The translations under genes were made by a program, and so were the position numbers. Shown piece after piece: positions 48,111-58,691 of a stretch of DNA of 64,000 bases. Source of the stretch: Camillea tinctor (lineage: Eukaryota > Ascomycota > Sordariomycetes > Xylariales > Xylariaceae). The notes below the pieces were generated by a model. The model was not told the origin of the DNA, searched no databases, and saw only the letters and a program-made list of their open reading frames with translations. Within the stretch, counting starts at the first letter, position 1. Each line of letters opens with the position of its first letter. The stretch covers positions 682,001 through 746,000 of the forward strand of contig MU394065.1 in assembly GCA_022578605.1 (NCBI GenBank), given 5' to 3'.

Positions 48111-49414
48111 CGCTATGAAGTCGGCTTCTCGACGACGGTAGATTAACTGTCGGAGTACTACTATTGTTTAAGAGACATATATGGAGGATAGGATGAGGAT
48201 AGGAGCAGAGAGTATGAGAGAAGGGGATGGAGGAATAGAAGGAAGGAAGGAAGGAAAGAGGAGGAAGGAGCAATATCTGGACACCGAATGTACAAATGTG
48301 TGTTGAACTAACATCGTCGGTTTTTTCCTATATTCTTGGACGGACATTATGGCCTTGGGTTCGCATTCTCTTGTCTGTTTTCATTCTGCCCCTCTCAGTC
48401 TCTTCACCCCCTGTCTATCTATCTTTTTTTTTTCTTCGTCACTTGATGCTTCCACTTATTACTAGCTAGCGACAACGGAGATTAGGTACGGTGTGATGAA
48501 AATTTTTAGTTGCAAATACAAAACGATGACCGTTAGTTCTTGAGACTATCGTCAGGGTGATGGTCCGGGGACCACTCTAGCCTATGTTTTGCCTCAGGCG
48601 CAAATTGTGTGATGCGCCGCCACATGGTTATATTGTTACGTATAAAGTTGGCAGCGCAGAATCTGGATGGGAAATATTGGGAGTATTGGAAAAACAATAA
48701 TAATAATAATAAGCGGCATGGGGGGCGGGTGACAAGCTTGCCTTACATATCTAAAGCGGCGTTGCTGCAAGAGGGTACGAACCCAATTAACCTGAGCTGT
48801 TGGGGCCAGCCAATGGCACCATGCCGTGCCACGAGATAGCCATGGAATTTCTGGAATTTCCGGGGAAAGCGTTGACGTTGAGTTAAACTAGATCCGTTAT
48901 GCGCTAGTCCTGATCAGGCGGATAGCGCCTCTTTGAGTCCCGATCCCCTGACAGGCTTGGCGGGCTTGGCACCCAGATTCGGTGCTATGGTCTATAAGTG
49001 GTCCGTGCATATACTTCCCTCGCCAAACCCGTCCAGCCGTCCCCGACTCCCGCTTCGTCGCACACACTTCGCTTCTTTCCCTCCATCATCCTTCTCTGTG
49101 TCTCTTCGTTTACTTTCTTCCGGCCATTTCTTACCGGTTTCCTTCTTCCCCCCCCAAGGAAAAAAAAACAAAAAACTTGTCATCATGGCCGGTTCTACCC
49201 TTTTGACAAACCTGCATCCACCCTCCCTTCTCTTACCCGAGGGATGGTTTCTGAGGTGTTGTGGCGGGCTTATCTGGTTCCCGGAGAGTTGACTTCAAAG
49301 TGGAGGATGTGGACGGTGCTGGCTGAGGTCTATGCCCAGAGTCTAGCTCTTTCGTGGTAAGCTGCAAGTCGGTGAAGCCTACCCGTGTGATCGTAGTAGG
49401 GCGGCAAGCTCCCA

Positions 49415-49436
49415 AACACACACACACACACACACA
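49415..49436. repeat. (AC)n microsatellite
   Basis: About eleven AC units in the spacer upstream of the MFS gene at 49995. Confidence 0.85.
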
Positions 49437-49994
49437 TCACCCTCGTGATAAATTGCACGATACTGTTCACGATATTCGTGATGGGACTTTAAAGGGGGGA
49501 GGGGCGCGGGTGCGCGCATGATTCCGGTTCGCTGCCACCTAGGAGAAGCAAACCTACCCTCATGTGAGGAAATGGATGGTAAGCTATTTTGGGACGCCAC
49601 CTTTTCAAGCAGCAATGAAAGTCGCGGCCTGGCTGGTCTTCCCTCTCTTTTCTCAAAGCTCCACATACCATTTACCATGACACCTCGCGCGCAGCCGTTA
49701 ACGGACTTGGAGACTTGTGAGGTGGGCCATGAGGAGACATCGTGGCAGCATCGTCAAGTTTTTGGTAGGTAATATTTTGTTTTGGTCCACGATATCTCTT
49801 GGGCGCCGGCGAGTATATGAGAGCTGGGTAAGGTGCTCTTTCACGATGGTGGTGACACAGCTGCATCATCACCCTCTCTATCTCTCTATCTCCCTAACAC
49901 ACCCTTTTTTTAGACTCTCAGACATCCCCCTGATCGGGCTCTTGCACCCCTCCTTGCTTCAACGAGTCTGAATTCCTCCCTTCTTTGCCTCACC

Positions 49995-51413
49995 ATGGCA
50001 GCTGTCCTTGACGAGAAGAAGCCCGATGTTGTCCTCAACATCCAGCCCCTTGCCAACAGCGAGGCTTCACTTCCTGCTATTGAGGCTGTTGAAGCTGGCC
50101 CCAATCTGCCCAATGAAGATACCGATGCTGATGATTACCCAGATGGTGGATCGAAAGCATGGCTTCAGGTTTTTGCATGCCATTTAGTAAATACCATGGC
50201 CTGTGGCTATGGTGCTGCCTTTGGCATCTATCAGCTATACTACACCGAAACTCTGGGGCTCCCCTCATCCCAAATTTCTTGGATAGGGTCCGTCCAGATC
50301 TTTCTAAATAACGCTCTTTGCGTGGTAGCCGGCCGATTTGCAGATGCGGGTTATGCCCGTGCGACGGTTCTGGGTGGTTCGTTCCTGGCTCTGGTGGGCA
50401 CGTTCATGACGAGCCTAGCAACCCAGTACTGGCAAATATTTCTTGCCCAGGGCATCTGCACGGGCCTTGGCCTGGGCTTCATGTTTATGCCGACGGTCAC
50501 GATCATAACCTCGTACTTCAGAAGGCGACGCGCGCTTGCCTTGACGCTTTCATCTGCGAGCACTGGTACCGGGAGTATCATCTTCCCAGCTACCGTCCAG
50601 TATCTGATCCCCCGTATTGGGTTTCCCTGGGCCGTGCGATGTGCTGGTTTTGTTGCTTTATTTATGATTGTGGTTATGAGCCTGATCATTAAGCCACGCA
50701 ACATCCCGCGCAAAGCTGGTCCTATGCTAGACTTGGCTGCTTTCAAGGAAGCACCTTATGTTCTTATCATCGTGGGAACTTTCTTTCTGTACTGGGCCCT
50801 ATACTTTGGGTTCTTCTACGTAAGTTCTTTCACTAGCACATATCACGCTATAGCCAGATTCAGATTTAAGATATCCCGTCTAACACGTAAACACAACTAG
50901 CTCAATACCTATGCCATCGATATCGCATCCTTCACACCGACCTCTGCTGTTTCTCTTACCCTCATTATGAATGGCGTTGGCATGATCTCCCGTCCCTTGA
51001 TCGGGTACCTTGCCGATGATTTCTTGGGTACTATAAATGCTCTCATAATATCAACGGTCATCTTTGCTGGCACCTCCTTTGCTTGGATCGCCATCAAGAC
51101 GCAACCCGCCATGTACGGTTTTGCTGTTCTTTTTGGTCTTACCAACTCAGCTGCGCAAGGAGCCGTTGCTGGAGCTCTCGCTAGTCTTACGAAGGACACA
51201 TCTAAGATGGGCGCACGCTTTGGGATGTGTTTCACCATCGTTAGTATCGCCACCGTTGCGGGTCCGCCAACTGCCGGTGCCATCATCGACATGTCCCACG
51301 GCTCGTTCCTCGGGGCGCAGATTTGGGCTGGTGCTGTTACCTTGATGAGTGCAGCAGCCGTCATGATGGCACGTTGGTGGGTTGTTGGCTGGACACTCTG
51401 GACTAAAGTCTAG
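49995..51413 (+). CDS. Monocarboxylate-type MFS permease (MCT/SLC16-like)
   Basis: Two exons, 49995-50819 and 50901-51413, give 445 residues. The 81-nt intron is phase 0 and falls inside a helix (GFFY|LNTYAID). A hydrophilic N-terminus of about 50 residues leads into DGGSKAWLQVFACHLVNTMACGYGAAFGIYQ, the usual opening of fungal monocarboxylate-type permeases. Twelve hydrophobic segments can be placed, with the central loop after KPRNIPRK and the second-half motif SRPLIGYLADD. Members of this family move monocarboxylates, riboflavin or other small molecules by proton symport across the plasma membrane; the substrate here is unknown. A decayed fragment with a similar loop occurs at 17661-17885. 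The leader is pyrimidine-rich. Coding composition is moderate, unlike the GC-rich permease at 54311. Confidence 0.9.
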
Positions 51414-51907
51414 GCTCTCGCTTCGAACATGTTCTTGAGTTTAGATAAAAGGAAAATGGTCTGGATTCTTTCGGGATTGTTTGTTATTTGCATTGCATTT
51501 GCATCGGGTTCATAAAAAGGGGGGTTTGGCTCAAAAAAAAAAGGATTCTTGTTTCCCTTTTCCCCATGTCATCGGCTTGTTAGGGATTGGGAGGTTGGAG
51601 GGGACTGAAGGTGACAACGCTGTTTGTGGATTACAAACTCTTATTGGATAATCATGGTGTATACAACTAGGACATATGGGGTTCAAAAGAGTGGGAAGTC
51701 AAGGGCTTGGTTCTTATTGGACGGAAGGGATGAAAAAAAAATATACATGGGAGTGGCAAGGGACCAGGAAGGGTAAGACTTCATGACCGATGAAGAGGAG
51801 CTTACGAGTTACGATGACAACACTTACCAACATTTTTTATCTGTCTATCTGCACTGAGACAAAGAAGTCTTGTGCTCTTGTTTCTCCTCTCCTTCCCTTA
51901 CGAAGCA

Positions 51908-52024
51908 GGGGGGGGGGGGGGGGGGGGGGGAAAAAGTTAAAATTAGTTTTTTTTTTTTATTATGTTTATGTGTGGTTATATGTTTTGGGCAAGGGGGGGG
52001 GGGGGGGGTTGTTAAAAATTATGG
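51908..52024. repeat. Poly-G and error-rich copy of downstream sequence at left gap edge
   Basis: Twenty-three G (51908-51930) are followed by AAAAAGTTAAAATTAG... This tracks the unique sequence starting at 52136 beyond the gap: the word TTGGGC occurs 54 bp into both. A second G-run (51993-52008) precedes the N block. The segment looks like a low-quality read-through of the same locus. Confidence 0.7.
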
Positions 52025-52034
52025 NNNNNNNNNN
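52025..52034. other. Assembly gap (10 N)
   Basis: Ten N between a G-rich left edge and a C-rich right edge, the same arrangement as the gap at 27790-27799. Confidence 0.98.
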
Positions 52035-52089
52035 CCCCGCTCCCCCCCCCGCCCCCCCCCCCCCCCCCCCGCCCCCCCCCCCCCCCCCG

Positions 52090-52135
<46 letters not shown>
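52035..52135. repeat. Poly-C tract at right gap edge
   Basis: About 100 bases of C broken by a few G and one T, ending at normal unique sequence from 52136. True length cannot be trusted. Confidence 0.9.
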
Positions 52136-54310
52136 ACAAAGATATACTTAATGTTTATAGATGATTCTATTGATAGATGGATAGATTCGTTGGGCACATG
52201 GGGAGATGGGAGGAGAGTTAACATCTTAGACACGCCAGAGCCGGTGGTGGGAATACCAAAAGACCATTGGATGATATCGAATATACATATGATTCTCCTC
52301 TCGCTTTGCTGAGAAACAATAAGAATACAGACTGACATGTGAAAAGATTATGTATACTTAGGTAGTCTGGGTATCTCCTGTAGCCCAATTTTAAATAGCT
52401 ACACGAATAGAAATAATATATATTGCTGAAGTTAGTGGAGATTCCATCGTATTACTCGACCATTTTGTTCACAAAATTTCCGTTGGCAAACATCGTCACA
52501 AAGAATTTTTTCTAACCAACAAAACTTGGCATCTCAAGTCTACACTGATGGGATTAGCCCACATCTGTAACAGAATTTCATCCAACGGTGAGACTTATCG
52601 CCACATGAGAATAGTGTATTAATATACAACATATTAGTGGATATCGGGAGATAAGAGAGTGAAAACGCACAAGCTTTTGTCTGTGCGGAATATGATGGGG
52701 GATGTCGGTCTGTTGGTTTTATCGTATATATTGGGCACTTACTATAAACATGAAAAAAATCCACTTTCAGGCTCCCGCTCACCTCGTGAACATAGACGCA
52801 TATATGTACGCACACGCACACGCACGCACACAACGCACGTCCATACCTTACTTATTCCCCCTCTCTCCACTGAGGTCCCCAGCCAACTGGTAACGAGCAA
52901 GCCAAATTACCTAATAAATACCTAAGTCTTATGACTACACTTTATAGGTTATCTCTCCCAACGGGAATCAGATGGGGAGATTAGATAAGATGGGATGATA
53001 CTCCTACTAGAGGGCTTGGGAGAGAAAAGAAAAGAAAAGGAAGGAAAGAGACAAGTATGGGAATGGGGATAAACTGCGAGCAAAGAGGGACCAACTGACT
53101 TGACCTGTGTAGGGTTTAGGAAAGATATGGATTACACCTAGGTCAGCCGGTATGGCATAATATCATGTGCGCATATCGCAACTTGTGGGACCGAATACCT
53201 ACCTACCTAGGTGCCTACTAAGTCATATCCTACTAGCTTACGTGGAACAAGCGCGATATCGGGACGTTACTAGCTTTCTTTTTTCCTCTTTCTCTTCTTT
53301 TTCCCCCTTTGTTTAGTATCTAGGTGTTATTACTTTTTTTTTCAGGTCACGAGGTTCACCATGTCCGGAACGGAAACTACAAAGAAAGAAAAAAAAAAAG
53401 CATGGGGGCGATCATCGCTGACATGCATGCATCTACTTTACACTAGAACCGGTTGGTTAGGAGGTGAACAAGAGATAAAAACATGAAACTAACTATAGGT
53501 TAACTTGTCCCGGCGTGCGAGATCCGGTAAAAGAGGCAAGAAGTTTTTTTTCGGGAACTTCAACTTGGAACAGGGAGGGAGAGAGGGGTGACGGACAGTG
53601 CTCCGCGGCCGGCACTTGGGGGAAATGCCCACTAGGTTATATATGTATGTACATTACCTAGGTACGGCGCGCATTAGATTGGTCCTAGGAACAAGTTTGT
53701 TGTCTGTCTCGGAGTTAAGTGAGTAGTAGTAAGTGGTTGGCCAATAATACCTACCTAGTGTAACTTTTGTGGCCGCGTATACCCCAAGTTTGGGCACTAT
53801 GTTGTCCTGCATATACGACTACATGTATGTAGGTATCTCATATATATGCCGTGGATCGGCGACCACTGCAGAGCTAGCACACTTTCCTCCTCGCGACTAG
53901 ACTAGAGCAACAGTTCGATGTTCACTCGTGATATGCGCATTATGACCCAATACGATAGATCATCCATCATCCTATTAGATATCCTGTCTATATACCTATG
54001 TGTAAGTTCGATATGTGGAAACAGTATCCAAGGCACATATATGGCCTTGAGGGGTAAAAAGGGAAAGTCCATCACTGCATTGCTTCCAACTCGACTTCGC
54101 ACCATCTATCCCTTCGCTGCATACCTCCTCTACACAAGATGAAGGGAAAGGGAGGGAGAAAATAGAAGCACTTCTTTTTACCCCCTTAACTCTTCTCCCA
54201 ACACTTTTTGAACGACAGCCACACACACACCCCTATACCCCCATCTTTCGGGTACCTGGGGAAGCAAAAACACAAGAAGTGAACTCAAACAGAACAAGAC
54301 AAAAAAGAAA

Positions 54311-56041
54311 TCACGAGATGTATCTAAAATCCGGGTGCCTGTACCCCAGGTCGGCCTTCTCCTCCTCCGTCAAGCCGACGAGCCTGCTGTCCCTCCCGCC
54401 GCGGGCACGGATGCGGTTCTCGCGCACGCAGTAGAAGATGCCGAAGATGGACAGGAAGAGCACGAAGATCTGAGCGACGAGGTTGATGGTGTGGCCGATG
54501 GGGTAGTCGGGGCCGTCGGTCGGGAGGTAAGCCCAGACGGCGAGGATGCCGCCCAGAGTGCCGAGGGTCACGATCCAGCCGCCGGAGACGGCGCGCACAG
54601 CCGGGCCCGCGGCGTTGTTGAGCCCCCAGGACAAGAACCCCGGGCCGCCGGGGAAGGCGCCCACGGCGCACAGGTACACGGCGGCGTACTTGACCTGGCT
54701 GCCGGCGCCCCAGCGCAGCATGGCGAACCCGGGGATGCCGAGGCAGGTGAACAGCGCGAGGTACAGCCCCCGCATGCGCGTCTTGTCGCTGACGAGCCCG
54801 ACGGCGATGGCGATCAGCGAGGCGGCCACGTACACGGGCACGGTGTAGTACTGCGCGGTCAGGGACTGGTAGCCCAGCTGGCGCAGGATGGTGGGCATGA
54901 AGACCGACAGGCCCTGCACCGTGATGTTGATGGCGAAGAAGCCCGCCGCGCAGATGTAGTTGTTGATGTTGAGCAGGGCGCGGCTGACGTGGCGGGCGCG
55001 CACGCGCTCGTTGGGGTGGGCGCGGTGCTCGAGGCGCAGGCGCTCGGCGGCGATCCACTGCTGGCGCGGGGTCAGGTAGCGCGAGGACTCGGGGCTCTGG
55101 GGCAGCACCAGCGGCGCGGCCAGGGCCGCCAGCATGGTGATGATGCCCTCGAAGAAGAAGATGTTGCGCCAGGTGTGCAGGCGCGAGCCCGCGGGCCCCC
55201 ACTCGGGGATCTGCGAGAACCCGGCCGCCAGCAGGCCCCCGAAGGCGCCCGCGATCGACGCCGCCGACACGTAGATGCCGATGCGGAAGTACAGCTCCTC
55301 GCGCTTGTAGAACGAGCTCAGGAAGAAGGCGATCCCCGGCATGGTCCCGCCCTCGAAGATGCCGAGGAGCGCGCGCAGCGCGCACAGCTGGTCGAAGTTG
55401 TGCACGAAGGCCGTCGCGAGCGAGACTATGCCGAAGCCGAAGACGAGGCCGGGGATGTAGAAGCGTGGCCCGACGCGCTTGAGGATGATCTGTCTTGGTG
55501 TCAGCGACTCATCCCTCCTTTTTTTTCTCCCCGGCTTTCACCTTTCTCGCCCAATAAAGGCCGGTGCAGTTGAGGCTTAAGAGTATATATATAACAAAGT
55601 TTGGGGGTGGTATATTTTAAGAAAGAAAGAACACTACATTGGAATACTACTCACATTCGACGGAACCTCAATGGTTAGGTATACAATATAGAAGATACTC
55701 GTCGCAATGTTGAACCGATACCCATAGAGATTCAAATCCTCTTCCAAGCCTTGGATGCGCGCATTACCGATGTTAACCCTATGAAGAATCAGGTTAGTAA
55801 CGGTTTCTTTAATCTTTTTCTCTTGAGCGAGAAAGGTATATTCATACCGGTCGAGGAAGCAGAGAAGATATAGTATCGTCACTGTCGGCACGAGCTGCCA
55901 ATCCAGCTTCCTACGAACTTCCGTCTCCTCCTCCACGGTCCAGTTAGGGCTATCAACGGATCCTTCACTCTTGGACTCGAGCATGACGGCATCCGGGATC
56001 GCGGACTTCTCGTCCATGGCGTCTATCGCTATCGACGCCAT
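54311..56041 (-). CDS. MFS permease of the Dal5/TNA1 (anion:cation symporter) family
   Basis: Three exons on the minus strand, 56041-55848, 55778-55655 and 55489-54311, give 498 residues starting MASIAIDAMDEK. An in-frame ATG at 56068 would add nine residues; I prefer the inner start because of its better context, but either is possible. The family marks are DWQLVPTVTILYLLCFLDRVNIGNARIQGLEEDL, with the DRxNIGNA motif restored across intron 1, and RALLGIFEGGTMPGIAFFLS. Twelve hydrophobic segments and the large central loop after SSRYLTPRQQW fit the fold. Relatives carry allantoate, nicotinate, vitamins or other organic anions with protons over the plasma membrane; the substrate is not readable. 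Exon 3 is extremely GC-rich (46 of 60 bases at 55021-55080), while exon 2 is not (22 of 60 at 55681-55740). This produces long false frames on the other strand. Confidence 0.9.
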
Positions 56042-56200
56042 CGTGTGTAGATGGATGGGGCTGAACACACGTATCTGATTGACGAAAAGTGTTCAGGTGA
56101 GGGAAAAAAGAGAAACGAAAAAGAGAAAGAAAAAAAAAAGGAAAAAGAGATGAGTTAGTCTTGGATCAGCATGCCGAGTCTTGTGGATAAATACGCCCAT

Positions 56201-56212
56201 GTATATATATTA
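56201..56212 (-). promoter_or_regulatory. TATA-like stretch upstream of the Dal5-type permease
   Basis: An alternating TATATATA run about 160 bp upstream of the start at 56041. Position fits a core promoter; no other support. Confidence 0.3.
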
Positions 56213-56649
56213 CTAGGCTAGTATGTGTCTCTTCCCTCCCTCTCTCTCCACATAAGGGTCCTTTTTTTCTTCACCTCCAGGGGATTTTTTGGAGAAGGGG
56301 GGATAATGGGGGGGATTGAAAGACAAGGCCCCGGACCAATAGGGATATGCGTAGTAATTGTTTTCGGCAATTCAATGGAGGCCTTTGATTTGCCTCGTCG
56401 TGTTGAGATGGGGCTCTTGCCTAAGAAGGGACATTCATCCTCTTTATCATACTTGGCAAAAAGCACACGCAGCGGTACGCGGGTCTTGACGTTAGTAAGA
56501 AGTTAGTGTGGTATAGGATATAAGGGGTGGTGAACGGGGGGTTAGACGGGGGGAAAGACTAGTAACCAGTTAGTAAACTCGACTAGATTACCCCACGACA
56601 CTTAACGGAAGGCCAGTAGCACCTTGGCAGTGCGGGGAGAGATCTCAGA

Positions 56650-56677
56650 CCTCGTCTAAGTAACCTCGTCTAAGTAA
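56650..56677. repeat. 14-bp perfect tandem duplication
   Basis: CCTCGTCTAAGTAA occurs twice head to tail. Small and of no evident function. Confidence 0.9.
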
Positions 56678-57563
56678 CGCCACTAGGTAGAGCCTGTTTT
56701 GTTGTCGTTGAAGAAAGAGGAATGGAGGGAGGCAGGTATTGAAATCGCCGAGTGTAAGCCGGTGGTGAGGAGAGAGACTCGGGTCTGGCTGAGTCCATCT
56801 ACAGGATCTAGTTTTTCGAACTACACTATAGAAGGCTCAACAAGTGACAGGTATTTGATTGGAAATCCTGCAAGATTTTTTAGGTAACATTGACTACTCT
56901 TGGCTGATTATATTACCTGCACATCCATCGTTACCTTATCCACTTACACGCATACGGCCGTATCAGTATTAGGTAGTTTTATGTCTCCTTGGTGTTGTGC
57001 TACCAAGAATCAGATCAGACCGCCCTTCTCATAAGTTATGACTTATCAGTAATATATACAATATGCACAATTGCTAACATATCTGGTGGTTTGATTAATT
57101 GATGGTTACGTCCGTGTTGGACATAAGTATCTGTATCAGGCAGCTCACTTAGAGACGAGGTGATAGAGTAAGAAAAACTTACCTTAGTTACTAGGTTAAG
57201 TAACCTATAGGTAATTAAATCTTATTGTTAGACAACATAGGTGAGATAACCTATACAGGTCCACAATTATTACGTCCGCTTCCCCAGATGAGACTTACAC
57301 AATAAGGTTAGCTTGGACACTTAGACATTACCAAAGATCTGGGGTAACTTACGATGTTTTCATCCCCGACACAGAGGGTCAGGCCCACTTATTGTCAGAA
57401 CTTACAAGAGACCACTCGTAACTACGACATATCCAGGTTAGCCAATATTCCTTAGTGGTGTTACTAGTACATGCCGATGGCTTTTTATAGAAGCCTCGGT
57501 TGACTTCCTCAATGAAACTCCAAATAGTGAACTCGGTGACTCGGCAAGCAGCTACGGCATGTA

Positions 57564-58689
57564 CACTCGTTTCGAAACAATAAGTCGCCCCCCACATTTT
57601 TTTTACTCACACACACACAGTTTTTTGAATCAACTTCATTTTCATTGATTTTCATTATTTTTAATAATAACTTAACAACAATACATCTGTACGTAATAAT
57701 CCATATATTAAAATAAAGCTCTTTTAGTTACGAATTTAATGATGTAATTTTCTTTTAACTAGCTTAAATATTGATCAAAATATAAGCGGTTATTAGCAAT
57801 ATTAGCAAAAATAACGAAGCTATATATTGGTAATGTTAGCAATGTAAGTAATGTAAGTGATGTTGGCGATGTTAATGATGTTGGCGATGTTAATGATGTT
57901 AATGATGTTGATGTAAGTGATGTTGGCGATGTTGGCGATGTTGATGTAAGTGATGTTAGCGATGATGATGTTGGCGATGTTGATATAAGTGATGTTAGCG
58001 ATGTTGGCGATGTTGGCGATGTTAATGATGTTAGCGATGTTAATGATGTTAATGATGTTGATGTAAGTGATGTTGGCGATGTTGGCGATGTTGATGTAAG
58101 TGATGTTAGCGATGATGATGTTAGCGATGTTGATATAAGTGATGTTAGCGATGTTGGCGATGTTGGCGATGTTGATGATGTTGATGATGTTGGCAATGCT
58201 AGCAATGTTGATGTAAGTGATATAAGTGATGTAAGTGATGTAAGTAATGTAAGTGATGTAAGTGATGTAAGTGATGTAAGTGATGTAAGTGATGTAAGTG
58301 ATGTAAGTGATGTTAGCGATAATGATGTTAGCGATGTTGATGTAAGTGATGTTAGCGATGTTGGCGATGTTAATGATGTTAATGATGTTGATGTAAGTGA
58401 TAATGGCGATGTTGGCAGGGTTAGCGGGGTTGGCAATGTAAAGTTAGCAAAAAAAGAATTAAAGTGTATATATCTTAATGAATTTTTAAGCTAGTTTAAA
58501 AAGAATTACATCATTAAATTCGCAATAAAAAGAGCTTTATTTTAATATCTATTTTATTATGTATAGACGTATTATTCTTACGTTATTAATGCTTTTATTA
58601 AAAATGAGCAAAAGTGAAGTTGATTCAAAAAGTGTGTGTGTGTGAGTAAAAAAAAATGTGGGGGGCGACTTATTGTTTCGAAACGAGTG
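57564..58689. mobile_element. TA-flanked TIR element (1.1 kb) carrying a large 6/9-bp repeat array
   Basis: The left arm begins CACTCGTTTCGAAACAATAA followed by GTCGCCCCCCACATTTT and ACTCACACACACA; the right arm is the near-perfect reverse complement ending in CGAGTG at 58689. Similarity extends about 180-230 bp inwards (TTGAATCAACTTCA, AAAGAGCTTTATTTTAA, AATTTAATGATGTAATT blocks). TA lies at both borders (57562-57563 and 58690-58691), as for Tc1/mariner or pogo/Fot1-type insertion. No transposase is present. The core is a repeat array rather than unique sequence. High arm identity suggests recent origin or conversion between arms. Confidence 0.8.
57820..58440. repeat. Frame-preserving 6/9-bp repeat array with 150-bp higher-order period
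   Basis: Dozens of units of the types GATGTTGGC, GATGTTAGC, GATGTAAGT, GATGTTAAT and GATGTT(GAT) follow one another. The order of variants starting at 57871 recurs almost exactly at 58021, a 150-bp period, and a related partial block recurs near 58315-58410. All unit lengths are multiples of three, so the minus strand stays open for 225 codons of Ser/Leu/Thr/Pro repeats (57759-58436). I regard that frame as a by-product of the repeat, not a demonstrated protein. Confidence 0.9.
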
Positions 58690-58691
58690 TA

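Larger units (their letters stand above)
47334..49994. other. Spacer containing a minisatellite and the MFS promoter
   Basis: No gene is supported. A 21-bp tandem array lies at 47998-48110, an (AAT)n tract near 48698-48711 and an (AC)n tract at 49415-49436. The last ~130 bp before 49995 is strongly pyrimidine-rich (CTCTCTATCTCTC), a usual feature of fungal leaders. Frames at 48992-49360 on both strands are in this low-complexity sequence and are not convincing. Confidence 0.55.
51414..54310. other. Spacer with assembly gap and low-complexity tracts
   Basis: No gene is supported. It contains the poly-G/N/poly-C structure at 51908-52135, a CACACG-rich stretch near 52808-52835, AT-rich sequence at 52330-52500, and several ACCTAGGTA words (53207-53222, 53654-53665). 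Frames through the poly-G and poly-C are artefacts. Confidence 0.55.
56042..57561. other. Spacer upstream of the Dal5-type permease
   Basis: Holds the presumed promoter of the permease, including a TATATATA stretch near 56201-56212 about 160 bp from its start, and a perfect 14-bp tandem duplication (CCTCGTCTAAGTAA) at 56650-56677. AT-rich sequence with GTAACCTA/TAGGTAA words follows (57170-57260). No gene is supported. Confidence 0.55.

Noticed and set aside
51790..52164. Plus-strand frame through poly-G, N and poly-C
   Set aside because: Low-complexity artefact of the second gap.
54335..55573. 412-codon plus-strand frame
   Set aside because: Shadow of the GC-rich exon 3 of the Dal5-type permease on the other strand; composition is Gly/Glu/Asp/Ala-rich with no domain.
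57759..58436. 225-codon Ser/Leu/Thr repeat frame on the minus strand
   Set aside because: Consists only of the 6/9-bp array inside the TIR element; open because unit lengths are multiples of three, with no start context or family.
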